From the IMG/VR virus record IMGVR_UViG_3300025727_000782, positions 1 to 64,000 of that record: DNA of 64,000 bases. One strand, given 5' to 3'. This DNA comes from a virus. Positions 50,379-59,340 of the stretch are shown one piece after another; position 1 is the first letter of the stretch, and every line of letters begins with the position of its first letter. Both the position numbers and the translations under genes were made by a program. The notes under the pieces were generated by a model. That model was not told the origin of the DNA, did not search any database, and worked only from the letters and a program-made list of their open reading frames with translations.

Positions 50379-51107
50379 GTGTATCACGGAATATTAAATC
50401 ATAATTTTATAAAGAAATTTATTACCACTAATAATGGTGATGGAGTTGCATATCGATGGACACACGGTGCAACAGATTATCATTTGGGTGATGGTTTATT
50501 AGTTTATAGTTTAGTACAATTCTTTCAATCTAAAACTTGTGTATGTTTAGGTAGTGGTGGTGGATTTATACCACGAATAATGAGTCAAGCAAGACAAGAC
50601 TTATATAGTGATGGAACTTTTGGGGGTAAAAGTAACAAATACGAGTTTGGTGATATTGGAACTACTATAGTTGTAGATGATTGTAATGGTTTTAATGGTG
50701 AGGTAGATTGGAATGATGAAGATAGTTTTTTAAGAGAAATGTTTCATCCAATGTTTATAAAGAAAACAACTGAAACGGCATATTATAATTATTTTATAAA
50801 GAGAGATATTAAAATAGATTATTTACATATAGACGCCGACCACACATTTGACGGAGTTAAAAAAGACTTTGAGTTATATTCAAAAATTATGAATAAGGAT
50901 GGTATAATTACCATACATGATACTGATAAAGAATATATTGATAATTTTGTAGAAGAATATGGCCACGAGGGTGATGATTTAACAGGCCCAGGTGAGTTTA
51001 TTAAAACAATAGATAAACGAAGTTTTGAAGTTTTTAATTTTTTTAATCACGGAAAACATAAAGATAAACCAAGTTCAACAGGGTTAACAATAGTGAGAAA
51101 GAAGTGA
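50379..51107 (+). CDS. class I SAM-dependent methyltransferase-like protein
   Basis: 242 residues from a GTG start. CVCLGSGGGFIPRIMSQ is the SAM-binding glycine loop. IDYLHIDADHTFDGVKKDFELYSKIMNKDGIITIHDT is the motif-IV region seen in Methyltransf_24-type enzymes, which often act on sugars or small molecules. No catalytic DNA-methylase tetrapeptide. As first gene of a glycosyltransferase cluster it probably modifies a sugar or glycoprotein. Confidence 0.65.
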   Translation: MYHGILNHNFIKKFITTNNGDGVAYRWTHGATDYHLGDGLLVYSLVQFFQSKTCVCLGSGGGFIPRIMSQARQDLYSDGTFGGKSNKYEFGDIGTTIVVDDCNGFNGEVDWNDEDSFLREMFHPMFIKKTTETAYYNYFIKRDIKIDYLHIDADHTFDGVKKDFELYSKIMNKDGIITIHDTDKEYIDNFVEEYGHEGDDLTGPGEFIKTIDKRSFEVFNFFNHGKHKDKPSSTGLTIVRKK

Positions 51108-51961
51108 ATTTAGTTACAGTTAGTGGACATCATGTAAATACAATAGAACATATGTTAAATCATTATAAGGATAAAGTTAATGATATTTTTATAGGAGTAC
51201 ACCGTAATAGTTTATCAGATGAGGACTACGATAGATTAGTTCAGATTACAAATGATATTGGGTGTGGAATTTATAAAGAATATAATTTCCCACTTTATAA
51301 TTGGCCAAAGGTTACTGACATATATAATGAGATAAAAATGTTAAAACCTGATGATTGGTGGATAGTGTCAGACGATGATGAATTTCATCAATACCAAAAT
51401 CCATTAAATGATATAATTGATAAATGTGAAGATGAGAATTGGAAGTTTGTAACTGGTGCATTTTTAGATAGAGTTTCAGAAGATGGTAGTTTAGAAAAAG
51501 TTGAACGAGATATTAATATTTTTAAACAATTTCCACTTGGTGGGATGTTTAGATTTCCAATTTCTCAAGCTTGTCCAAATAAGGTTGTAATATCGAAAGG
51601 TGATATCCAATTTTCAAGTGGCCAACATTACGCAATAATAGATGGAAATGAAGTTAGAGTAGAGGGTGGTTCAAAAACAGCATCAGGAGTTGAACATCCA
51701 TATAGATGTGATGTTGATTGGGAATTTACTCAAGTACACCATTTCAAATGGGATGAGTCATTACAAAGAAGATTAAATCAGATAGTAGATATTGATGAAG
51801 AGTATACATATGGTTGGGAATATAAGATATTGATTGATTATTTTAGAAGAACTGGGGGTAAGATAGATTTGAAAGATAATAAGTTTAAGTTTCAAAATGT
51901 CTTTATTTTCCCTAAACACAATTCGTGGGATTCTATAAAACATATGAGTTTGGATTTTTAG
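51104..51961 (+). CDS. glycosyltransferase, GT2/GT92-like
   Basis: 285 residues, GTG start overlapping the previous stop (GTGA). The N terminus has LVTVSGHHVNTIEHMLNHYKDKVNDIFIGV. A metal-binding D-x-D region follows: DDWWIVSDDDEFHQYQNPL. This is the layout of small GT-A enzymes that handle a branched acceptor. TQVHHFKWDESLQRRLNQI near the end resembles the C terminus of related glycan-modifying proteins. Cytoplasmic, with no membrane segment. Confidence 0.65.
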   Translation: MNLVTVSGHHVNTIEHMLNHYKDKVNDIFIGVHRNSLSDEDYDRLVQITNDIGCGIYKEYNFPLYNWPKVTDIYNEIKMLKPDDWWIVSDDDEFHQYQNPLNDIIDKCEDENWKFVTGAFLDRVSEDGSLEKVERDINIFKQFPLGGMFRFPISQACPNKVVISKGDIQFSSGQHYAIIDGNEVRVEGGSKTASGVEHPYRCDVDWEFTQVHHFKWDESLQRRLNQIVDIDEEYTYGWEYKILIDYFRRTGGKIDLKDNKFKFQNVFIFPKHNSWDSIKHMSLDF

Positions 51962-53527
51962 ATGAATAATTATAAATTAGCAATTATTGTTCCTTATAGG
52001 GATAGACAAGAACATATGGATGTATTTATACCACATATGGATCAATTTTTTTCCAACAAGGATATTGATTATACTATTGTTGTTGTTGAACAAACTGATG
52101 GTAGACCATTTAATCGTGGTAAGTTATTGAATATTGGATTCGATTTAGTTAAGGACGACTTTGATTATTTCTGTTTTCACGATGTCGATTTACTACCAAT
52201 TTCAGATGAGTGTGATTATTCATATGAAGATGCACCTATACACTTAGCTACTCAACTTGAAACCTATAATTATAACATACCGTATCCACACTATTTTGGT
52301 GGTGTTGTTATATTCAATAAGGAAAATTTTATACAACTCAATGGCTATTCAAATGAATATTGGGGATACGGAGTAGAGGATTTAGATATGATGTTTAGAT
52401 TAGAAAATTCTGGTTTACCACATGATATTTGCATAGACCAATCAGGAATTAATACACAGAGTAAATATAGTTTATCGGAATTTAAAGTTATAGAAAATAC
52501 AAAAAATAAAAAATTAAAATATGTAACATTGGATGGCGAGAATACATTACATCTTAAAAGTAGTACGGAGTTATTGACTTTACCAGAAAAATCTTATAGT
52601 ATTAGTGTTTGGGTACGACCACATAAGTTACCAACGATTTCTAATTTACCCTCTTCTATTAAAAATGGTGAACGAGAACACTCTATTATTTCCAAACCAG
52701 GATTTCATACAGGGTTATTTTATAAGTCACCTATACGAAGAAGAACTAAATCTTTTGATGAAAAACCTAAGTGGGAATTTGAAAAAGAAAAAACTTCATT
52801 TTTTCAGGCTCAGATATGGGATGAAAATGAACAAAATTATGTTGTTGATAGAGATGTAACACTTGGAGATTGGTATCACTTAATAATGTCGGTTGATGTC
52901 GATGATGGAAGTTTATCTTTATATTTAAATGGGATAAAGGCATTTGATAAGTTTAACAGACAAAAGTTTGATAATGGAAAGTTTAAAAAGAATTTAAGAA
53001 AATATTCGGATTCGCCTTGGTTTATTGGATGTTCGTATCCAGAACACAATGGATTTATAGGTGATATTTCAGAATTAAAATTTTACAATGTACCAATGAC
53101 ACCTGAAAGGGCCGAGAGTGAGTTTCTTGCTGATGAGATTGATGTATTACCAATAGTACATATTGATTTCTCTAAGGGTTATCGAAATACATATTTTGAT
53201 ATAACGGGAAATCATTGTAATTTAGTTTCATCGTTAGATATTATTGATACACACAAATCTCATTATTTTAAAATTGGTAAGGAGTTGGTAATTCCTATTA
53301 GAAAACCTGGTAAGTATAAATGTTTAAAACATACAGGCGATGATAAGATAGTAGAAAGATATGATAACTTTGACCCCGATACAGATTTAAATCTTGAAAT
53401 ATTTTTTGATGATATTAAAAGTGGTGATATTGATTATACGAAGATTGGTTTAAATAGTTTAAATTATAAACTTGTATCTGAAGAAGATTACAAAGAGAGG
53501 CATAAATGGATAAAAGTAATAACATAA
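51962..53527 (+). CDS. GT7-like galactosyltransferase domain fused to LamG-like lectin domain
   Basis: 521 residues. Residues 1-155 resemble beta-1,4-galactosyltransferases (GT7): IVPYRDRQEHMDVFIPHM, PFNRGKLLNIGFD, FCFHDVDLLP (D-V-D metal site) and YFGGVVIFNKENF with GYGVEDLDMMFR. Residues about 200-385 form a LamG/concanavalin-type sandwich: SISVWVRPHKLP, WYHLIMSVDVDDGSLSLYLNG, WFIGCSYPEHNGFIGDISELKFYN. First of three such fusions. The lectin-like part may hold the acceptor glycan. Confidence 0.8.
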   Translation: MNNYKLAIIVPYRDRQEHMDVFIPHMDQFFSNKDIDYTIVVVEQTDGRPFNRGKLLNIGFDLVKDDFDYFCFHDVDLLPISDECDYSYEDAPIHLATQLETYNYNIPYPHYFGGVVIFNKENFIQLNGYSNEYWGYGVEDLDMMFRLENSGLPHDICIDQSGINTQSKYSLSEFKVIENTKNKKLKYVTLDGENTLHLKSSTELLTLPEKSYSISVWVRPHKLPTISNLPSSIKNGEREHSIISKPGFHTGLFYKSPIRRRTKSFDEKPKWEFEKEKTSFFQAQIWDENEQNYVVDRDVTLGDWYHLIMSVDVDDGSLSLYLNGIKAFDKFNRQKFDNGKFKKNLRKYSDSPWFIGCSYPEHNGFIGDISELKFYNVPMTPERAESEFLADEIDVLPIVHIDFSKGYRNTYFDITGNHCNLVSSLDIIDTHKSHYFKIGKELVIPIRKPGKYKCLKHTGDDKIVERYDNFDPDTDLNLEIFFDDIKSGDIDYTKIGLNSLNYKLVSEEDYKERHKWIKVIT

Positions 53528-53724
53528 TTCATAACGTAATGAAAGTATTATTTGATAATATTGAAGAATTAGAGACTTTTGATGCTAAGTTAAAAGAACT
53601 TATTGCTCAAAAATCTTCAATAACATTATTTACTTTATTGTTGGCAAATATAGAACAATTGTATACAAGTGTAACAAAAAAGGAAGTAGATATTTTAACC
53701 TTATTAAAGAGGACAAGGAGTTAA
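53506..53724 (+). CDS. small helical protein between fusion genes
   Basis: 72 residues, starting inside the end of the preceding gene with AGAGG upstream. All-helical look (NVMKVLFDNIEELETFDAKLKEL, LFTLLLANIEQLYTSV). No family recognised. Its place between two GT7-LamG genes suggests an accessory subunit, though it could also be a tail protein unrelated to them. Confidence 0.5.
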   Translation: MDKSNNIIHNVMKVLFDNIEELETFDAKLKELIAQKSSITLFTLLLANIEQLYTSVTKKEVDILTLLKRTRS

Positions 53725-53728
53725 GGAA

Positions 53729-53941
53729 ATGGCAAAAGAACATGCAGAAGAACGAGTAGCAAAATCATTAGAGAGTATTGCTGAATCATTTAGAACATTT
53801 GAAGATTCATTTTTGGAGTTAGACCTTCCAATTTGGAGTGAAAGACTTGAGTGGTATTTGAATGAGTTTTATAGTTTGGCAAAACAAAAAACAGTTGGTG
53901 GTGAGAATAGACCAGATAGGGATAAGGAACGTAGTAGATGA
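53729..53941 (+). CDS. small acidic helical protein between fusion genes
   Basis: 70 residues, MAKEHAEERVAKSLESIAESF... ending in a charged tail (PDRDKERSR). Ribosome site AAGGAG precedes it; the stop overlaps the next start (ATGA). Helical and coiled-coil-prone, with two Trp. Function unknown. Confidence 0.5.
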   Translation: MAKEHAEERVAKSLESIAESFRTFEDSFLELDLPIWSERLEWYLNEFYSLAKQKTVGGENRPDRDKERSR

Positions 53942-55305
53942 ATCCTAAACTCGGTGTAATCGTACCGTATCGAGATAGGGAAAAACACCTAAAGAAATTC
54001 ATTCCACATATTACAGATTTTTTAAATGAACATACAATTCCATTTGAAATTTTAGTGGTGGAACAGGCAGATGATTTACCTTTTAATAGAGGTAGGTTGT
54101 TGAATGTTGGTTTTGATATTTTAGAAGAAACTTGTGATTATTTTTGTTTCCATGATATTGATATGCTTCCTATGGAGGCTGATTATAGTTATGCTAAAAC
54201 ACCATTACATTTGGCAACAAAGCTAAGTAGTAATGATTATGAATTAACATTTCCATCCTATTTTGGTGGAGTTACATTATTTAATAAAGATGATTTCAAA
54301 TCTATTAATGGATTTTCAAATGAATATTGGGGATGGGGATTTGAAGATGATGATTTATTGTATAGGTGTTCTAAAAATGGATTGCCTGTAGATAAAAAGG
54401 TTTACGGTAATGATAGTAAAATAAACTATGTATTACAGATATCAAACGAAACTGAGGGTATCGAGATAATATCAAATAATAAAGTTTTAAAAAAACTATT
54501 CGATTCTGATTTTACTATTTCAGTAAATTCTAAACCAGATAAAATTACAAAAGATAATAGTAGTGATGCAGATGAGTATTTTATAATTAAGAAACCTGGA
54601 TATGATAGTGGATTATCATTTACAAGTTTTAATAGATTTAAAGCAGAACTTTTTGAGGAAAGTGGAAAATCAGTCTCAATAAATTCAGAATTACTGGGTG
54701 AAATCTGGACAAATTTAATATTAACAAAGAACGGTAATGAGTTATATTTTTATTTAAATGGTGAATTGGTAGGAAAAGAATTTATAGATGATGTGCGGGA
54801 TTATAATGACGAATCACTTTATATAGGACATTCAAAATTTAAAGGAGTAGTATCTTCGGTTTCTATATGGAATAAAAATATTACCTTAGAGGAAGTAAAT
54901 ACTATTTATAATAGTAGTCAGCCAATGACGAATGTTTTACCAACTGGATTACAAGTTCATTATGATTTTAAAAATATAATAAATAATAAAGTAATTGATT
55001 TAAGTGGCAATAATAACAATGGAGTTTTGACTGGTGGTAAGCAGATTGAGATGGATAGTAAATTGAAGAGTTCACTTACTATTCCACTTAGGAGAGATGG
55101 TAAGTTTTTAACTTTGAGTCATAGAAACAATTCGTGGAATGATTTGAGTTGGGTACATAAAGAAACAAGATTAAATCAGATAAAGTATTTAAATGAGGTA
55201 CGACAAGATATGTTTGATACAAACATAGATGGTTTGAATACTTTGAGATATAATTTAGAAGATAAAGAAGTAATCGATGATTATACAAAGGTAAAAGTAT
55301 CGTGA
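53938..55305 (+). CDS. GT7-like domain fused to LamG-like domain (second copy)
   Basis: 455 residues. The N-terminal GT7-like part has VIVPYRDREKHLKKFIPHI, LPFNRGRLLNVGFDILEE, FCFHDIDMLP and YFGGVTLFNKDDFKSINGF with GWGFEDDDLLYRC. The C-terminal LamG-like part has TISVNSKPDKI, WTNLILTKNGNELYFYLNGEL and LYIGHSKFKGVVSSVSIWN. Same order and spacing as the gene at 51962, with clear divergence. It overlaps the genes on both sides by four bases, so the three are co-translated. Confidence 0.8.
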   Translation: MNPKLGVIVPYRDREKHLKKFIPHITDFLNEHTIPFEILVVEQADDLPFNRGRLLNVGFDILEETCDYFCFHDIDMLPMEADYSYAKTPLHLATKLSSNDYELTFPSYFGGVTLFNKDDFKSINGFSNEYWGWGFEDDDLLYRCSKNGLPVDKKVYGNDSKINYVLQISNETEGIEIISNNKVLKKLFDSDFTISVNSKPDKITKDNSSDADEYFIIKKPGYDSGLSFTSFNRFKAELFEESGKSVSINSELLGEIWTNLILTKNGNELYFYLNGELVGKEFIDDVRDYNDESLYIGHSKFKGVVSSVSIWNKNITLEEVNTIYNSSQPMTNVLPTGLQVHYDFKNIINNKVIDLSGNNNNGVLTGGKQIEMDSKLKSSLTIPLRRDGKFLTLSHRNNSWNDLSWVHKETRLNQIKYLNEVRQDMFDTNIDGLNTLRYNLEDKEVIDDYTKVKVS

Positions 55306-56735
55306 AACATAAATTAGGAGTTTGTATACCATATCGAGATATCGGAGATGGTGTTCGTAAAGGACACTTGGACAAGTTAGTACCTCATTTAGAAAAGTTC
55401 CTTGGCGATAGGAATATAGACTTCAGATGTTACATTGGACACCAAGTTGATGATAAACTGTTTAATCGAAGTGGGACAAAGAATGTTGCATTCCTTGCTG
55501 CTAAAGAAGATGGGTGTGATTATGTAGCATTGCATGATGTAGATATGTTACCCGAAGATGATGCATGTGATTATAGTTATCCAGAAAAATATCCAAGACA
55601 TATTGCGTGTTATTTATCACAATGGGATTATACTCTCAGAGATGTAGAGTATTTTGGTGGTGTTATTCTTTTTACGAAAGAACAATTTCTTGATGTGAAT
55701 GGTTATAATCCAGATTATTGGGAGTGGGGAATGGAAGATGACGACTTATTTTGGAGATGTGTAAAGAAAGGTTATACACCAAAAAAATCTATTAAAGGTT
55801 TTGGGAAATCAAAAGCATTATATTTTAACGGAGAGGATGATCATATTATTGTTCCACCAAGTAGAACTTTAAGAAATTTAACAAGTCGTTCATTTGAGAT
55901 TGAGTTAACTTTAAAAGCTCAATTACCAGAAAAATATAAAGAATATTTAATTGGGGATTTAAGTAATAGAAGATATATTGACTTTCCAATAATAAATCGT
56001 AAAGGTTGGGATTTTAATATTGGTTATAATAATAGTAGAGCATTCTCAACAACAATGTGGAGTTGGAGAAATGAATTAATTTATACTTGGGCAAAAAGAT
56101 ATCCAAATAAATGGACTAAATTAAATTTAAAAGTTGATGATAGAGAACAAGAAGTAAGATTTCTTGTTAATGATGAAGAAACAGATTCACGACATGGTAC
56201 AGGTGCAGAATCACCATTGAAATATGAAAATGGATTAAAAAGATATGGTGGACTTCCCTATATTATTGGAAAGGCTCATTCGAGTGGACAAGTCGATTCT
56301 AAATATAAATTATTTCAAGGATATATTCAAGAGATTAAGTTTATAGATTTTAGAGAAAATTTAGTTTTACATTATGATTTTAGTAAATCAGTAGATGGAA
56401 ATAAAGTTATTGATTTAAGTGGTAATGAAAATCATGGTGAACTTCATGGCGGAGAAGTCAGAGAAGTTGAAGTAAGTGATTTATATAATACTGATGTACC
56501 ACACAGAAGTTTTGGTAGAATGGATTGTATGTATCACGATGATGTAGGAATTGTTAATAATAAATTTACACTTGAGACTACACAAAAAAACGAAGAACTT
56601 TATAGACTACAAATGCAAAAAGATAAAATAGATATTGATTCTAATGGAGTGAAACAACAAAAATATGAAATCGTATCAAAGGAAAATGTTTACGATAGAC
56701 ATCAAATGGTAAATGTAACTTTTAAAGGAAAGTAA
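55302..56735 (+). CDS. GT7-like domain fused to LamG-like domain (third copy)
   Basis: 477 residues from GTG 55302 (GTGA overlap). GVCIPYRDIGDGVRKGHLDKL, LFNRSGTKNVAF, VALHDVDMLPEDD and YFGGVILFTKEQFLDVNGY with EWGMEDDDLFWRC define the GT7-like part. The LamG-like part (about residues 190-385) includes SFEIELTLKAQLP and YIQEIKFIDFRENLVLHYDF. LSGNENHGELHGG resembles a segment (LSGNNNNGVLTGG) in the second copy. This copy has drifted most in the NRG motif (NRSG). Confidence 0.8.
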   Translation: MKHKLGVCIPYRDIGDGVRKGHLDKLVPHLEKFLGDRNIDFRCYIGHQVDDKLFNRSGTKNVAFLAAKEDGCDYVALHDVDMLPEDDACDYSYPEKYPRHIACYLSQWDYTLRDVEYFGGVILFTKEQFLDVNGYNPDYWEWGMEDDDLFWRCVKKGYTPKKSIKGFGKSKALYFNGEDDHIIVPPSRTLRNLTSRSFEIELTLKAQLPEKYKEYLIGDLSNRRYIDFPIINRKGWDFNIGYNNSRAFSTTMWSWRNELIYTWAKRYPNKWTKLNLKVDDREQEVRFLVNDEETDSRHGTGAESPLKYENGLKRYGGLPYIIGKAHSSGQVDSKYKLFQGYIQEIKFIDFRENLVLHYDFSKSVDGNKVIDLSGNENHGELHGGEVREVEVSDLYNTDVPHRSFGRMDCMYHDDVGIVNNKFTLETTQKNEELYRLQMQKDKIDIDSNGVKQQKYEIVSKENVYDRHQMVNVTFKGK

Positions 56736-56736
56736 G

Positions 56737-56841
56737 ATGGTACGGTGGATTAAAAAAATTATAAATAAAATAAAACTCAAACGAAGATTAAAAAAGAAAA
56801 TGAAACATTTAAGAAAGAAAGACCCTTTTATTTATAGGTAA
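56737..56841 (+). CDS. small basic peptide (34 residues)
   Basis: Encodes MVRWIKKIINKIKLKRRLKK and a short tail. About half the residues are Lys/Arg, and the first part is an amphipathic helix with Trp4. It starts one base after the previous stop and ends three bases before the next start, with AAAGGAA upstream. Could act on membranes or bind nucleic acid. Confidence 0.45.
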   Translation: MVRWIKKIINKIKLKRRLKKKMKHLRKKDPFIYR

Positions 56842-56844
56842 GTT

Positions 56845-57840
56845 ATGATAGATAAACATTTTATAGCATTGGGTTGTAGTTGGACGGCAGATTATAGTTA
56901 TTTGAAAATCGAAAATCCAGAATTGTATGGAGAGTACAAAGATGTGTATGCTACGTGGGCAACCCATCTCGGAAAAGATTTTAAAAAGTATAGTAACCTT
57001 GCTTGTCCTGGCCAGGGGAATGGTTATATGTACCATAGACTTGCTTATTATCTTAGTACACATAAGAATACAAAAGATTTGTGTGTTGGTATAATGTTTT
57101 CTGATTACACACGAATGTATTTTTCGACTGATACTTATGTAGAACATCCATTACTGAAAACTGATACGTATGAACCAGAGTTTCTCAAAACGGATGGATT
57201 TAAAACTTATGATATGGGCAGAATGGGTAGTGAACTTATTGAGGGTGGGGAGTGGGATATTAGAAAAAATAATTCATGGACTCAAGATTTATATGAATCT
57301 GATGACCCAGATAAGAGGAAAACCTTTGACTTACTATGGAAAGGAATGGAAGATTGGGTAGGTTCTCCAGACCATAAATTTCAAGAATCAATTGCTAATG
57401 GATTAAGTGTTTCCCATATATATTATAATTGGTTAACTGATATAATAAATATTATAAATCTTTTGAAGGCACATAATGTAGACTATTTTTATATGTTTGC
57501 AACACAGGATTACCACGCTTGTAAGAGTGTCACACAATATACTATTAGGAGTGATATATCTGGATATAAAAGAAACGTAAATGAGTTCAACGATAACACA
57601 GGAAACTTTGAACCATATTGGCAACCCTTACCTTATTCGGTAGAACCAATGATTAATCTAATTAATACACAAAACTATGTAGAGTTTCCTACTCGGACAG
57701 GGTGTTGGACAAGTTGGGTAGTAGAACAAGATAATCCAGATTGGAGAGATGTAATTCACCCAGGTAAAAAAATGCAGAAAAAAACATATACAGAAGTATT
57801 AAAACCCTTTTTAAAGGATAGGTTTGGTTATTATGATTGA
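56845..57840 (+). CDS. possible SGNH/GDSL-type hydrolase
   Basis: 331 residues. The N terminus IALGCSWTADYSY, the later YSNLACPGQGNGYMYHRLAYYL and the C-terminal DVIHPGKKMQKKTYTEVL recall the blocks of SGNH hydrolases (Ser in block I, Gly, Asn, and a D-x-x-H near the end). Here block I is GCSWT, and the D-x-x-H could be D-V-I-H. These enzymes remove or transfer acyl groups on sugars. The match is by pattern only; an unrelated phage enzyme is possible. Confidence 0.5.
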   Translation: MIDKHFIALGCSWTADYSYLKIENPELYGEYKDVYATWATHLGKDFKKYSNLACPGQGNGYMYHRLAYYLSTHKNTKDLCVGIMFSDYTRMYFSTDTYVEHPLLKTDTYEPEFLKTDGFKTYDMGRMGSELIEGGEWDIRKNNSWTQDLYESDDPDKRKTFDLLWKGMEDWVGSPDHKFQESIANGLSVSHIYYNWLTDIINIINLLKAHNVDYFYMFATQDYHACKSVTQYTIRSDISGYKRNVNEFNDNTGNFEPYWQPLPYSVEPMINLINTQNYVEFPTRTGCWTSWVVEQDNPDWRDVIHPGKKMQKKTYTEVLKPFLKDRFGYYD

Positions 57841-59311
57841 TCATGAATATGATAGAATAAAAAAAATATTACCTGATATAGAAAAGAAGACATCGCCTAC
57901 TTTTTGTCTTGCTAAATGGCATCACGTTACCATTTATTTACACTTAGGTGAAACTCATAGTTGTTACCACCCACAACCACACGGTATTCCTTTAGATGAG
58001 TTAAAAGAAAACCCATCTGCTCTACATAACACCAAACAAAAGAAGTTAGAACGAAAGATGATGTTAGAGGGTAAGAAGCCTGAGGGATGTAACTATTGTT
58101 GGAATGTAGAATCTATGGGTCCTGATTATATAAGTGATAGAAAACAAAGAACAGTTGCAATTCACGAGGGAGATAAAAGTAGATTAGATGATATCATAAA
58201 TAATCCCTGGGATATGAATGTTAATCCTGAATATATTGAACTTTCTTTTGGAAATACTTGTAACTTTAAATGTGGTTATTGTCATCCGAGATATAGTTCA
58301 AGATTTTTGGATGAGATTAAAGAACACGGACAATACCAAGAGATGTTTTCAGGGAAGTATGATATAGAATGGTTTATTGATAAATTACAAACAGATGAAG
58401 AAACAAATCCATATGTCAAGGCTTGGTGGCAATGGTGGCCAGAAGTTTCTAAAACTTTATCTATTCTAAGAATTACAGGTGGTGAACCAACAATTCATGG
58501 TAGTACATACAGATTGTTAGATGAGATTAATAAGAACCCCATGCCAAATCTTGAGTTGAATATTAATTCAAATCTTGGTGCAAACCCAAAACTCTTTGAT
58601 AGGTTTATAGATAAGTTAAAACCAATCATAGAAGAAAAGAAAGTAAAGGATTTTAAATTATTTACTTCTATAGATACTTGGGATAAAGATAAAGCTGAGT
58701 ATATGAGACATGGTTTAGATGTAGAATTGTTTGAGAGAAATTTTAACAAATACTTAGAGGAAATACCAGATAGTAGATTGTCTCTAATGATTACCTTTAA
58801 TAATTTATGTGTTTCTAATTTTGATTCTTTATTAGAAAAAATATTAGAGTGGAGAGGGAAGTATAATAACTTAGATTGGATTAATGAAAATGGACACCCA
58901 GTTCAGAGAATACAAATAGATACACCATATTTAAAAGAACCACCACACTATGATATGAATATTTTACCAAAGAAAGACTTTGGACATTATATGGATACTC
59001 ATTTAAAATTCATGGAAGATAATCTTGAGAAATGGAATGTGAATAAGTTTGACCACCTTGAAGTTGCTAAATTTAGAAGAGTACATAATTATTTTACTAC
59101 TAACACACCTGCAATTTCTTATTTGAGAAAAGGACAATCAGATTTTTATAGTTTTTTTACTCAACACGACAAAAGAAGAGATACAGAGTTTTTAAACGCT
59201 TTTCCAGAATATACAGATTTCTATAATCATTGTAAAAAAATAAATAATAGATATCAGGCAAGAGATAGATTAAGAGAGAAGAGACGGTTGAGGAATAAGA
59301 GATATGGATAA
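57833..59311 (+). CDS. radical-SAM protein with N-terminal Cys-rich domain (1)
   Basis: 492 residues from ATG 57833, overlapping the previous stop. The radical-SAM cluster motif is SFGNTCNFKCGYCHPRYSS (C143, C147, C150; C-x3-C-x2-C), followed by ILRITGGEPTIHG, the GGE motif. N-terminal FCLAKWHHVTIYLHLGETHSCYHPQ and GCNYCWNVE carry extra Cys, as in SPASM/twitch cluster domains, but placed before the core. Such enzymes modify peptides or sugars by radical chemistry. Confidence 0.82.
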   Translation: MIDHEYDRIKKILPDIEKKTSPTFCLAKWHHVTIYLHLGETHSCYHPQPHGIPLDELKENPSALHNTKQKKLERKMMLEGKKPEGCNYCWNVESMGPDYISDRKQRTVAIHEGDKSRLDDIINNPWDMNVNPEYIELSFGNTCNFKCGYCHPRYSSRFLDEIKEHGQYQEMFSGKYDIEWFIDKLQTDEETNPYVKAWWQWWPEVSKTLSILRITGGEPTIHGSTYRLLDEINKNPMPNLELNINSNLGANPKLFDRFIDKLKPIIEEKKVKDFKLFTSIDTWDKDKAEYMRHGLDVELFERNFNKYLEEIPDSRLSLMITFNNLCVSNFDSLLEKILEWRGKYNNLDWINENGHPVQRIQIDTPYLKEPPHYDMNILPKKDFGHYMDTHLKFMEDNLEKWNVNKFDHLEVAKFRRVHNYFTTNTPAISYLRKGQSDFYSFFTQHDKRRDTEFLNAFPEYTDFYNHCKKINNRYQARDRLREKRRLRNKRYG

Positions 59312-59340
59312 TATTTTTAATAAGATAGATACGGCATGTA

